Source: NIOZ-UU13 sp964653075
Lineage (GTDB): Bacteria; Planctomycetota; Phycisphaerae; Sedimentisphaerales; Anaerobacaceae
Direction of reading: 5' to 3'
Length of the DNA: 64,000 nt
NCBI GenBank assembly: GCA_964653075.1
Contig: CAZZAX010000009.1
Location: forward strand, 1 to 64,000
The position numbers and the translations under genes are program-made. Positions 35,888 to 43,953 of this stretch are shown one piece after another. Each line of letters begins with the position of its first letter. The first letter of the stretch is position 1. The notes under the pieces are model-generated. The model made no database searches. It was given only the letters and a program-made list of their open reading frames with translations, and had not been told where the DNA came from.

Positions 35888-37678
35888 ATGAAACACTTAC
35901 AACTAAACCGCCGTGATTTTTTGAAAAACGCATGTATAGGCGCTGTAGCGACCGCATTGCCTTTTCGGGCGAAAGCGGCAAATGCAAATAAACGGCCTAA
36001 CGTTGTTGTCATTTTGACGGATGACCAGGGCTGGGGCGACTTAAGCGTTCACGGAAACGTTAACCTGAAAACTCCGAATATTGATTCATTGGCTCGGGAC
36101 GGCGCCCTGTTTGACAGGTTTTTTGTATGTGCCGTATGTGCTCCCACGCGGGCCGAGTTTTTAACAGGGCGCTATCATTCGCGTGGCGGCGTGCGCGGCG
36201 TCTCGACCGGGCAGGAACGATTGAACGTCGATGAAAAAACCATCGGCGATACGTTCAAAGCGGCCGGGTATTCTACCGCGGCTTACGGGAAATGGCACAA
36301 CGGCACGCAATATCCCTATCACCCGAACGCACGAGGTTTCGACGATTACTACGGGTTCTGCTCCGGACACTGGGGAAATTATTTCGACCCTGTTCTCGAA
36401 CATAACGGAAAAATCGTAAGAGGAAAGGGATTTATAATCGATGATTTGACAGACCATGCCCTGGAATTCATCGCTAAAAACAGAAATAGGTCTTTCTTCT
36501 GCTATCTGCCGTACAACACACCTCACTCTCCCTTTCAAGTCCCCGACCACTTTTACGAGAAGTTCAGGAATGGTCCGATCCGGATGCGTAACCGTGACCC
36601 GAAACTGGAACAGCTTGACAAAACACGGTGTGTTCTGGCCATGTGTGAAAATATCGACTGGAACGTTGGACGTGTTCTGCGTCAGCTCGACAAATTGAAG
36701 CTCACCGAAAACACCATCGTGATATATTTCAGTGACAACGGCCCGAACAGTTGGCGGTGGAACGACGGTATGAAGGGGCGAAAGGGTTCGACCGATGAAG
36801 GAGGCAACCGTGTGCCCTGTCTGGTTCGATGGCCTGGACATATCAAACCCGGAATGAAGATTCCTCAAATCGCCGGTGCAATTGACCTTCTGCCGACTCT
36901 GGCGGATATTGCCGGAGTACCGATTGTTGGTTCAAAACCGCTTGACGGCATCAGCGTCAAGCCGCTTCTTTTGAGAGAGACCGAAAACTGGCCGGACAGA
37001 ATGATATTTTCACATCAAAGGGGCCGGGTCAGCGTCCGCACGCAGCAGTATCGGCTCGACCATACAGGAAAGCTGTTTGATATAACCATTGACCCCGGAC
37101 AGTACCGCGACGTTTCGAAAAAGAAACCGAAAATCGCTGCAAAGCTAAGAAAGGCGGTAGCCCGGTGGAAGGATGAGGTGCTGCCAAAATCCCCAAAGGA
37201 CGACAGGCCATTTCCTGTCGGCTACCCGGATTTTCCTACGACTATACTTCCCGCACGCGATGGCGTCCCGCACGGAAACGTTCGGCGAAGCGCCAGAGCG
37301 CCTAATTGTTCCTTCTTTACGAATTGGGTCAGTACCAGCGATAAAATCACCTGGGATGTCGAAGTAGCCAACAGCGGCATTTATCAGGCCATGATTTATT
37401 ACACTTGCAAAAAGGAAAATATCGGCTCGACGATCGAATTGAATTTCAATGGAAGCCGCATTCAGGCAAAGGTAACCGAACCTCACGACCCATCGTTATT
37501 CGGGCAAGAATTCGACCGGGTCTCACGAGGCGGCGAATCGTATGTTAAAAATTTCCGGCCGCTTCAGTTCGGTTTATTTCGTTTGAAAAAGGGACGCGGC
37601 CTGTTAACTCTTCATGCGCTGGATGTTCCGGGAAGGCAGGTAATGGACGTTCGTGCTGTTCTGCTCACACTTACTTAA
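35888..37678 (+). CDS. S1-family sulfatase with extra C-terminal beta-sandwich, Tat-exported
   Basis: 596 residues, about 100-150 longer than the other sulfatases here. The Tat signal is NRRDFLKNACIGAVATALPF. The protein shows NVVVILTDDQGWGDLSVHG, the formylglycine motif VCAPTRAEFLTG, AAYGKWHNG and YFSDNGPNSWRW. After the catalytic part (about 1-440), residues about 445-596 form an added beta-rich domain (TSDKITWDVEVANSGIYQAM), which looks like a sugar-binding module. GAGGAG precedes the ATG. It is followed 25 bases later by a GH16 enzyme, suggesting desulfation coupled to galactan cleavage. Confidence 0.92.
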   Translation: MKHLQLNRRDFLKNACIGAVATALPFRAKAANANKRPNVVVILTDDQGWGDLSVHGNVNLKTPNIDSLARDGALFDRFFVCAVCAPTRAEFLTGRYHSRGGVRGVSTGQERLNVDEKTIGDTFKAAGYSTAAYGKWHNGTQYPYHPNARGFDDYYGFCSGHWGNYFDPVLEHNGKIVRGKGFIIDDLTDHALEFIAKNRNRSFFCYLPYNTPHSPFQVPDHFYEKFRNGPIRMRNRDPKLEQLDKTRCVLAMCENIDWNVGRVLRQLDKLKLTENTIVIYFSDNGPNSWRWNDGMKGRKGSTDEGGNRVPCLVRWPGHIKPGMKIPQIAGAIDLLPTLADIAGVPIVGSKPLDGISVKPLLLRETENWPDRMIFSHQRGRVSVRTQQYRLDHTGKLFDITIDPGQYRDVSKKKPKIAAKLRKAVARWKDEVLPKSPKDDRPFPVGYPDFPTTILPARDGVPHGNVRRSARAPNCSFFTNWVSTSDKITWDVEVANSGIYQAMIYYTCKKENIGSTIELNFNGSRIQAKVTEPHDPSLFGQEFDRVSRGGESYVKNFRPLQFGLFRLKKGRGLLTLHALDVPGRQVMDVRAVLLTLT

Positions 37679-37703
37679 TTGTTGGCAAAAGAAGGCCGCT
37701 GGT

Positions 37704-38582
37704 ATGAAAAGAAAGATAATTCAGGAAATCTGTTTATGTCTTCTTTTGATAGCCTTTAACGGCATCGGTACGTTGGCTGCTGATAGAAAGCCCACGGATG
37801 GCTGGATAAGAACCGGCGGTCTCGGTCATGAGCCAAAACGGATTACGAATGCCTTTCCACTGTCCGACCAGGGTAATCAGGGCGACTGGGAAAAATATGA
37901 ATTAATGAGTGATGAATTTGACGGTGTGAAGCTTGACCCGAATAAATGGCATCCTGTAAATCCGAAGTGGCTGGGAAGACAGCCGGCATTCTTCTATTCC
38001 GGCAATGTCAGAGTAAGCAGCGGCAAACTGCATCTGGTTATGAGAAAGCAGGAAGTGCCTGAAATGCCGAAAGACAAGGGTTATCACACTTACACTTCTG
38101 CCGCTGTTCAAAGCAAAATCAAAGTCAGATATGGATATTTTGAAGTTAAGTGCAGACCTATGAAATCTCATGGCTCCAGCTCTTTTTGGTTTTATGACAG
38201 CACTCCCGAGATGTGGACGGAAATCGATGTATTCGAAATAGGCGGCGGCGCCCCCGGATTCGAACGGAAATACAATATGAATGTGCATGTCTTCAGAACA
38301 CCGACAGAAAGCAGGCACTGGTCTAAGCATGGGGTATGGGCGGCTCCGTCAAATCTGGCTAATAGCTATCATGTTTACGCGTTGGAATGGGACAAGGAGA
38401 GAATCACGTGGTATTTTGATGGAGTGCCTGTCAGATGGATAGAAAACACCCACTGGCATCAGACCCTGACATTGAATTTCGATAGTGAGACGATGCCCAA
38501 ATGGTTTGGCCTGCCGAAAGATAAGGACCTTCCCTCCACGTATAGTATCGAATATATTCGGGCCTGGAAGAAGCGGGAATAA
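37704..38582 (+). CDS. Exported GH16-family endo-hydrolase
   Basis: The start at 37704 opens a Sec signal (ICLCLLLIAFNGIGTLAA); a longer frame starting inside the upstream sulfatase gene is rejected. The 292-residue protein is a GH16 jelly-roll with the catalytic motif WTEIDVFEIGGG (nucleophile Glu173, helper Asp175, acid/base Glu178). Flanking segments YGYFEVKCRPM and SSFWFYDS are typical of agarase, porphyranase or carrageenase-like GH16 members. It would cut internal beta-linkages of a red-algal type galactan, but the subfamily is not settled. It forms a two-gene unit with the sulfatase at 35888. Confidence 0.9.
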   Translation: MKRKIIQEICLCLLLIAFNGIGTLAADRKPTDGWIRTGGLGHEPKRITNAFPLSDQGNQGDWEKYELMSDEFDGVKLDPNKWHPVNPKWLGRQPAFFYSGNVRVSSGKLHLVMRKQEVPEMPKDKGYHTYTSAAVQSKIKVRYGYFEVKCRPMKSHGSSSFWFYDSTPEMWTEIDVFEIGGGAPGFERKYNMNVHVFRTPTESRHWSKHGVWAAPSNLANSYHVYALEWDKERITWYFDGVPVRWIENTHWHQTLTLNFDSETMPKWFGLPKDKDLPSTYSIEYIRAWKKRE

Positions 38583-38615
38583 ATCCTTTTTACTTCCTGC
38601 TCGATTTGATAAAGA

Positions 38616-39953
38616 TTATCCTTTGTCCTTGACTTCAACGACATAAATCATCGTAGGTTCCTTTGGCTTGTCCGGCCTGCGGTCTCTGTTGGGTGAGTCT
38701 GCTTCCTGCTGCATATAATGTGTAAGGCCCGGTGGCAATGGCCCTCGATTAACGGCACGAACATTAGGTATGTTATGATAAGTGCCGTCGGCCTTACTAA
38801 CGTTATATTGGCCCGGTTTCATAGTTAGAAGCTGCTCCCTTGTGAGGGCAAACTGTCCATTTCGTGGTTCTGCATATTTGTTGCGATATTTAATTAGAAT
38901 TTTCCCGTCTTTTGTAATTGAAACTCTGGGAATGGGGGGATATTGTGGAATCGTGCCTCTGCCGGAAAAATAGAAACGATGTTTCCAGTCAGTGAGCTGA
39001 ATAATTTTCCAATTATCGTCAACCGGGGTAGCGATGTAGATTTGATTATAGCCGTTTTCATCAAAACGAGTATAGCCGATATAGGGTCTTCCTTCGGCGT
39101 CCACAACTAAGGTACCTCCGTTCATTAAGCCGCTGTTCTGTTTTATGGATTCGACAACATGGGCGTTTTCCGGTGTTATAGGCAATTCCAAATCACGCCC
39201 GTCCCAGCTCTTCCATGAGAGCCCGCGGTTGAGGCTTTTAGCATAGCAAATATCAAAATTGGTTATGACGTCCGGAGTTTCTCGCCAACACCACGCAATA
39301 TGCCAGGTACCTTTTTTATCTTCTAAAATACCTCCGAACGGATAGGCGTTGCAGGTTGGATTACGGTCACGGCCATTCGTAAAAACCGGGACAGCCTTTG
39401 TCCATTGTTGAGTTTCTTCGTTATAGTGGACCAGGATTCGCATCCCGTTCCCACTGCCTCCGTGCCGGTACATTATGTAAACTGAACCATCGCGAAGCTT
39501 CAACAGGGCTGGATATGTAACTCTGTTTTCATAATCACCCGTCCATTTGTGAATGCCTTCGAACGTGTGTATGTCACCGGGGGCCTTTGTTCGATAATAC
39601 CGCAGTGGCGCGCAGTGCATATTGCCTGTAATATGAAGATGTCCTTTTCTGTCCTGAAACAATAAAATCCGGTTATGTGTGTCCCATCCAACCCGTTCCG
39701 GCAGCTTAACTAGGTCCCATTCCGTCTCGTGCAGTTTTCGTTTTCCAACGTTAAGCTGGTGTTCTCCGTCATAAAAAGCGATGTACTGATAAACGCCGTC
39801 CGAAATTAAACAATGACCACCATTGACCGGATGTGATGCTAATCCTTTCGTTACCGAAATTTTTCGTATTTCCACTTGCGCGATTACCGCCCTCGAAGAT
39901 ACCGTCCATCCTGAACAAAAGATAATAAAGAGTATCAGACATCGAGCAAACAT
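38616..39953 (-). CDS. Exported BNR-4 beta-propeller protein, candidate polysaccharide lyase
   Basis: 445 residues with a Sec signal (CLILFIIFCSGWTVSSRAV) and GAGGAG before the ATG. The propeller carries BNR-4 features: WDTHNRILLFQDRKGHLHI, GNMHCAPLRYYR and VYIMYRHGGSGNGMRILVHY. The ulvan lyase families PL24 and PL25 are BNR-4-like propellers that use His, Tyr and Arg. The conserved HN, MH and YRHG positions here are compatible with such a site, so a lyase acting on a sulfated uronate polymer is a reasonable guess. It could also be a non-catalytic or sialidase-like protein. It is convergent with the GH16 gene, 33 bases away. Confidence 0.8.
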   Translation of the reverse strand: MFARCLILFIIFCSGWTVSSRAVIAQVEIRKISVTKGLASHPVNGGHCLISDGVYQYIAFYDGEHQLNVGKRKLHETEWDLVKLPERVGWDTHNRILLFQDRKGHLHITGNMHCAPLRYYRTKAPGDIHTFEGIHKWTGDYENRVTYPALLKLRDGSVYIMYRHGGSGNGMRILVHYNEETQQWTKAVPVFTNGRDRNPTCNAYPFGGILEDKKGTWHIAWCWRETPDVITNFDICYAKSLNRGLSWKSWDGRDLELPITPENAHVVESIKQNSGLMNGGTLVVDAEGRPYIGYTRFDENGYNQIYIATPVDDNWKIIQLTDWKHRFYFSGRGTIPQYPPIPRVSITKDGKILIKYRNKYAEPRNGQFALTREQLLTMKPGQYNVSKADGTYHNIPNVRAVNRGPLPPGLTHYMQQEADSPNRDRRPDKPKEPTMIYVVEVKDKG

Positions 39954-40247
39954 GATATTTACTCCTCAAAATTACTACTATTAATACGTTACCTGAACCG
40001 GCATTAAAGGCCGGGTGCAGACGACTGTTTTCGGCTATACTGCCAGGCCCTGCTTCTAAGTAATAAATATACCAAATTAGACCCGGGAATACACGGCTGT
40101 TTGTTTCTTTTGAATTGATGCCATCTTTGGATTTGACGATGGCTGTTTCGTATCGAAATGACGGTAGGGCGGGGGGGGGTATGGCGGCTCAGGCAAGCGG
40201 GCAGCCGGTCATTTTCGGATTGAACGAGATAATGAATAATTCAAGGT

Positions 40248-40820
40248 TTAATCCAGATATTTCAGGATTTCCCTTGGGCTCGTATGATTGGGATTATCGA
40301 ATCCAACAAAACTTTTAAGAATTGTCCCGTCCCGGTCAACTATATATGTAGCAGGAATAGATAATTCTATATCATCGTCGCTGTTTAGCGACACCAGGTC
40401 GATACAGAATGATTCACAAAATTTTCTTATTTCCGTACCCGTCACCTCAAAGGTCAAACCAAATTGTTTTGAAACTTCGTTATCGACATCAATTAATGTT
40501 TCATATGTCAAGTTAATGTCCGTCCTTGTCGTCGATGCCGGGCCGGGTTTATGCGGAGAAATTGCCACAAATTTGATATTGTGTTTCTCGAGCTGCTCAT
40601 AAACCGCCTGACAAGCCAGCAACTCGAGAGTACAATATTGACGCCAGCTTCTGCCGTAGAATGTTATTACCAGCTTATTGCCGGTTAGCATTTCCTTGAA
40701 GCGTATGGCTTTGCCTTCGGTATTTGGGAGGGTAAATCCGGGTACTCTGTCGTTTTCCTTAAGAATGCTCTTGACAATATCGGTCTTTTCGATCTGCGTG
40801 CGTAGATTCTGTGCAAACAC
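40248..40820 (-). CDS. Peroxiredoxin-like (AhpC/TSA) protein lacking the usual peroxidatic cysteine
   Basis: Thioredoxin-fold protein of about 190 residues. The GTG at 40820 is preferred, with AAGGAG 9 bases upstream; a TTG at 40847 is an alternative. It has the AhpC/TSA layout VPGFTLPNTEGKAIRFKEM, LVITFYGRSW, FVAISPHKPG, VDNEVSKQFGL and ATYIVDRDGTI. Where relatives have WCPYC, it reads W-R-Q-Y-C, so the first (peroxidatic) cysteine is Arg60 while Cys63 remains. The Arg codon CGT is one base from TGT (Cys). It may have lost or changed its redox activity. Two further cysteines (KFCESFC) lie later in the chain. Alone on its strand upstream of the BNR-4 gene. Confidence 0.82.
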   Translation of the reverse strand: MFAQNLRTQIEKTDIVKSILKENDRVPGFTLPNTEGKAIRFKEMLTGNKLVITFYGRSWRQYCTLELLACQAVYEQLEKHNIKFVAISPHKPGPASTTRTDINLTYETLIDVDNEVSKQFGLTFEVTGTEIRKFCESFCIDLVSLNSDDDIELSIPATYIVDRDGTILKSFVGFDNPNHTSPREILKYLD

Positions 40821-41105
40821 TGATATTTTCTCCTTCTTGTATGTCAATTTTCCCTGTTAATTCTTCTTGCTTTACTTACAGGGAAATGCTGGCTTTACGC
40901 AAGTGGCTTTCGTACCCCCTTTGTAATAAGCATTTATCGTTCAAGGCTATTAAGCGACACAAAGGTTAATATAGGTAGTATAGCATATTTAGGGAAAATA
41001 AACAAGCATTTTTTGCCCTTTTTTCATAATTCTCATAAGTGAGAAATCTTGTTTTTATAATTGCTTATTATTGGACAATTTCTATTGAATGTGCATAATT
41101 TGTTC

Positions 41106-42503
41106 ATGAGTTCGAATATGAAGACACAAAGCTATAGCCGACGTAGTTTCCTAAAAATGATGGGTCTTGGTTCGACATTGATGTTAAAGAAGCATTCAGC
41201 GGCATTCGGACTGAATGCAACCGATGCCCTTAAGAATAAGCCCAATATCGTTTTTATTTTAACGGATGACCAGCGCTATGATGCGATGAGCTGCGCCGGA
41301 CATCCCTGGCTGAAAACACCAAATATGGACCGCCTGGCCAATGAGGGCGTGCTCTTTAGGAACGCATTTGTTACAACATCGCTATGCAGTCCTTCGAGGG
41401 GCAGTTTTCTGACAGGTTGTTATGCACACACCAATGGAGTCTTCCGGAACACTGGAAAGGACCCAAATCCTTCTTATCCGACATTTCCCCAGCTATTACA
41501 AAGGGCAGGTTTCAAGACAGCTTTTATCGGAAAATGGCATATGGCACGGGAAGATTCGCCCCGGCCGGGATTTGAACATTGGGTGAGCTTCAGCGGCCAG
41601 GGCAGATATGAAAAGAACAAACTAAATGTCAATGGACAAACCGTCAGCTCTAAAACCTACGTTACCGATGAGCTGACCAATTATGCGGTTAGATTTCTGA
41701 AGAAGGAACATAATAAACCATTTATGCTCTATCTGAGTCACAAAGCAGTGCATGCCCCGTTCACGCCGGCAAAGCGGCACGCGAATCTTTATTCGGATAT
41801 CGAAATTAAATCACGACACAATCCAAAAGATAACCTGAACACCAAGCCTAAATGGGGCAGGAAAATGGATAAGAACTGGAAGAGCCAGATACGAAATTAC
41901 TACCGTTCTTTGGTTGCTGTGGATGAAAGTATTGGGCGTGTTTTTAAGGCACTCGAGCAAATCAAAGCTCTCGACAATACCGTAATCATCTTTGCCGGCG
42001 ATAACGGCTATTTTCATGGCGAGCATGGTGGCATGTGGGACAAAAGGGCGGCGTATGAACCGTCCATGCGGATACCGCTGATTATGCGTTACCCCCCTCT
42101 TGTAAAGACTGCGACTATGTGTGAAGAAATGGTTCTGAACATAGACCTGGCGCCGACAATTCTTGAGCTGGCGGGAGTTCCAATCCCCGGCTCAATGCAG
42201 GGGCAAAGCTGGCTGAGTTTGCTCAAGGGCTGGCCTGGGCGAAAGAGTTTTCTCTATGAATACTTTCAGGAAACGGACCGCAGATTCAAAAGGCCGACCG
42301 TAATTGCCGTTAGGACAAAACAATGCAAATATGTTACTTACCCTCTCGATGATACTCTGACCGGCGAACTGTACAACTTAAGATCCGACCCGGAGGAACT
42401 AAACAACCTTTTTGGCAATCCTGTGCATGCTGATATTACAGAACAAATGAAAAAAGAGCTGGCGCGGCTTCAAAAGAAAACCGGCTTCAGGTATCCTGAA
42501 TGA
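41106..42503 (+). CDS. S1-family sulfatase (GlcNAc-6-/heparan-sulfatase-like), Tat-exported
   Basis: 465 residues if started at 41106; a later ATG (41118) also precedes the Tat motif SRRSFLKMMGLGS, and no clear ribosome site decides between them. The active site is SLCSPSRGSFLTG with the formylglycine Cys. Metal residues lie in NIVFILTDDQRYDAMSCAG and FAGDNGYFHGEHG. The tail LYNLRSDPEELNNLFG matches this family. It resembles enzymes acting on N-acetylglucosamine-6-sulfate and related sugars, but many planctomycete members act on algal glycans. It stands alone, convergent with the acyltransferase gene. Confidence 0.9.
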   Translation: MSSNMKTQSYSRRSFLKMMGLGSTLMLKKHSAAFGLNATDALKNKPNIVFILTDDQRYDAMSCAGHPWLKTPNMDRLANEGVLFRNAFVTTSLCSPSRGSFLTGCYAHTNGVFRNTGKDPNPSYPTFPQLLQRAGFKTAFIGKWHMAREDSPRPGFEHWVSFSGQGRYEKNKLNVNGQTVSSKTYVTDELTNYAVRFLKKEHNKPFMLYLSHKAVHAPFTPAKRHANLYSDIEIKSRHNPKDNLNTKPKWGRKMDKNWKSQIRNYYRSLVAVDESIGRVFKALEQIKALDNTVIIFAGDNGYFHGEHGGMWDKRAAYEPSMRIPLIMRYPPLVKTATMCEEMVLNIDLAPTILELAGVPIPGSMQGQSWLSLLKGWPGRKSFLYEYFQETDRRFKRPTVIAVRTKQCKYVTYPLDDTLTGELYNLRSDPEELNNLFGNPVHADITEQMKKELARLQKKTGFRYPE

Positions 42504-42545
42504 TAAAACGATGATGGCAAAGAAGGTTGGCTGACAGACGTATCC

Positions 42546-43493
42546 TCAGATTTTTTCTTTTTCATTTTTTGGCCGATGTTTCCACCGCCGGTGCAGCCAC
42601 CAGTACTGGCTTGGGTCTTCCCTGACAAACTCTTCGATTGCTTTTGTATATTCTGCAGTAATCCACTCCAGAGGATTGTCCTCTTCGGCCCATTCTTCGG
42701 GAAAGATAATGCGATTAACACCAATCTCAAAGAAAAAACGGTTTTCAATCCTTCTGCTGTACCCGACTACTATTGGAACGTTATAGGTAATAGCAAGCAA
42801 TCCTATACTCTTATAAGTGCTGGCCTTTCGGCCGAAAAAATCGACAAATATTCCTTTTTTACCCGCGTCCTGGTCGGCAATAAAACAGAGGGTAGCGCCG
42901 GTTGAGGTTATTTTTTCCATTAGTTCGGCAGCGCCCTTTTTGTCGATTATTTGTTGTCCGGCCCGCTTGCGAACATCATATAAATAATCGTTAATGAACC
43001 TGTTGTCCAGCGGTCTGGCGATGCTGTAAATGTTAAAACCGAACAGCCCCATAAGGTAACCTATTATCTCGAAGTTGCTGTAATGGGCCGCGACCATCAG
43101 CAATCCCCGGCCTTCCTGCATCAGCCATTTGGCCCTTTCGGTATTTTTGTACCGGGAGTAATCACGCCAGTTATGAGTTTTGACCAGTTTCGGTGTAAAC
43201 AATACGTCAATAGCCAGCATTACAATATGCTCGAAACTTCGCCGGCCGGTTTCCCTCAGCCAGTGCTCACTTTTTTCCGGAAAACTCGCTCGAAGATTCT
43301 CCAGGGCCCGCCGCTGGCCGCGATGATAATATTTCCATAATAATCGACCGAGAAAACAAGCGAAGCTCAGATTGGTCTCGATATCGAACAGGTAGAGAAA
43401 AAAAACAAGAACACGCAATGCAAGATAGCTGAGCCAGTCTTTGAAAGGACTGTTTTTTTTCTTTTTCTTTTTTCTTGGGGGCAAATCGGCCAT
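42546..43493 (-). CDS. Lipid A biosynthesis-type acyltransferase (LpxL/HtrB family)
   Basis: 315 residues from the ATG at 43493. It starts with a very basic tract (RKKKKKK), then a membrane-anchoring hydrophobic segment (LSYLALRVLVFFLYLF). The acyltransferase motif HYSNFE (H-x4-E) follows, with FIADQDAGKKGIFVDFFG later, as in LpxL/LpxM-type enzymes, and WWLHRRWKHRP near the end. It transfers a fatty acyl chain onto a lipid A precursor or similar glycolipid at the inner membrane, consistent with a Gram-negative envelope. No good ribosome site is seen. The A-run in the Lys tract is a possible slippage site. Confidence 0.9.
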   Translation of the reverse strand: MADLPPRKKKKKKNSPFKDWLSYLALRVLVFFLYLFDIETNLSFACFLGRLLWKYYHRGQRRALENLRASFPEKSEHWLRETGRRSFEHIVMLAIDVLFTPKLVKTHNWRDYSRYKNTERAKWLMQEGRGLLMVAAHYSNFEIIGYLMGLFGFNIYSIARPLDNRFINDYLYDVRKRAGQQIIDKKGAAELMEKITSTGATLCFIADQDAGKKGIFVDFFGRKASTYKSIGLLAITYNVPIVVGYSRRIENRFFFEIGVNRIIFPEEWAEEDNPLEWITAEYTKAIEEFVREDPSQYWWLHRRWKHRPKNEKEKI

Positions 43494-43689
43494 AGGCAGT
43501 GATTTTAGGCTGAATGCAGCCACTGTCAAGTTTTTGCAACGATATAAGGGCAATATCGGCTGTTTTTCCGCTTGCGGTTAACTTATTTGAAGCATCCGCC
43601 TTAACAATCAATATTTCATTATCACGCCTTCATTGCTCGGGACCGGATAAGTCAAAAAACAAAAATCACTCGGGAAGACGTTTTTTCAC

Positions 43690-43719
43690 TTGAAATTAAG
43701 GCGGTTAATCTGGTATAAA
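43690..43719 (+). promoter_or_regulatory. Candidate promoter of the LamG gene cluster
   Basis: TTGAAA (43690-43695), an 18-bp spacer and TATAAA (43714-43719). This would give an untranslated leader of about 230 bases before the ATG at 43954. Confidence 0.4.
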
Positions 43720-43900
43720 TAAAGATAATGAAGCGTGTGTTCTCGCAGGCGGTTTTGGGGATTCCGTGTGTGGAGCCTGTGGACTTTTTTTATAGTTTTC
43801 CGAATATGAGGAGGATGTGTATTATGCAGGGCACGGGTTTAAATAGGACCTTTGTGCCTGGCGAATGAGGATTCACACATCTCGATAAACTGTCCAAATG

Positions 43901-43953
43901 TTTTGGTAAATATCTAAAGCATGGTAATTTTATTTTTTTAAAGGAGGACTATT
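43901..43953 (+). promoter_or_regulatory. Conserved 5' leader, copy A
   Basis: Shares TTTTGGTA, CTAAAG, TGGTAATTTTATTT and AAAGGAGGACTATT with copies before 46187 and 49200, ending exactly at the start codon. It includes a strong Shine-Dalgarno site (AAAGGAGG). Confidence 0.65.

Larger units (their letters stand above)
43494..43953. other. Intergenic region upstream of the LamG cluster
   Basis: 460 bases without a gene, carrying a candidate promoter (43690-43719) and the conserved leader (43901-43953). The rest shows nothing recognisable. Confidence 0.45.

Noticed and set aside
36161..36868. 235-codon minus-strand frame within a sulfatase gene
   Set aside because: Antisense to the formylglycine and metal motifs; no ribosome site.
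40115..40318. 67-codon plus-strand frame containing a run of nine G
   Set aside because: Overlaps the end of the peroxiredoxin-like gene and has no start signal.
43804..43869. Short frame starting MRRMCIMQ upstream of the LamG cluster
   Set aside because: About 21 codons, no family, lies in the likely untranslated leader.
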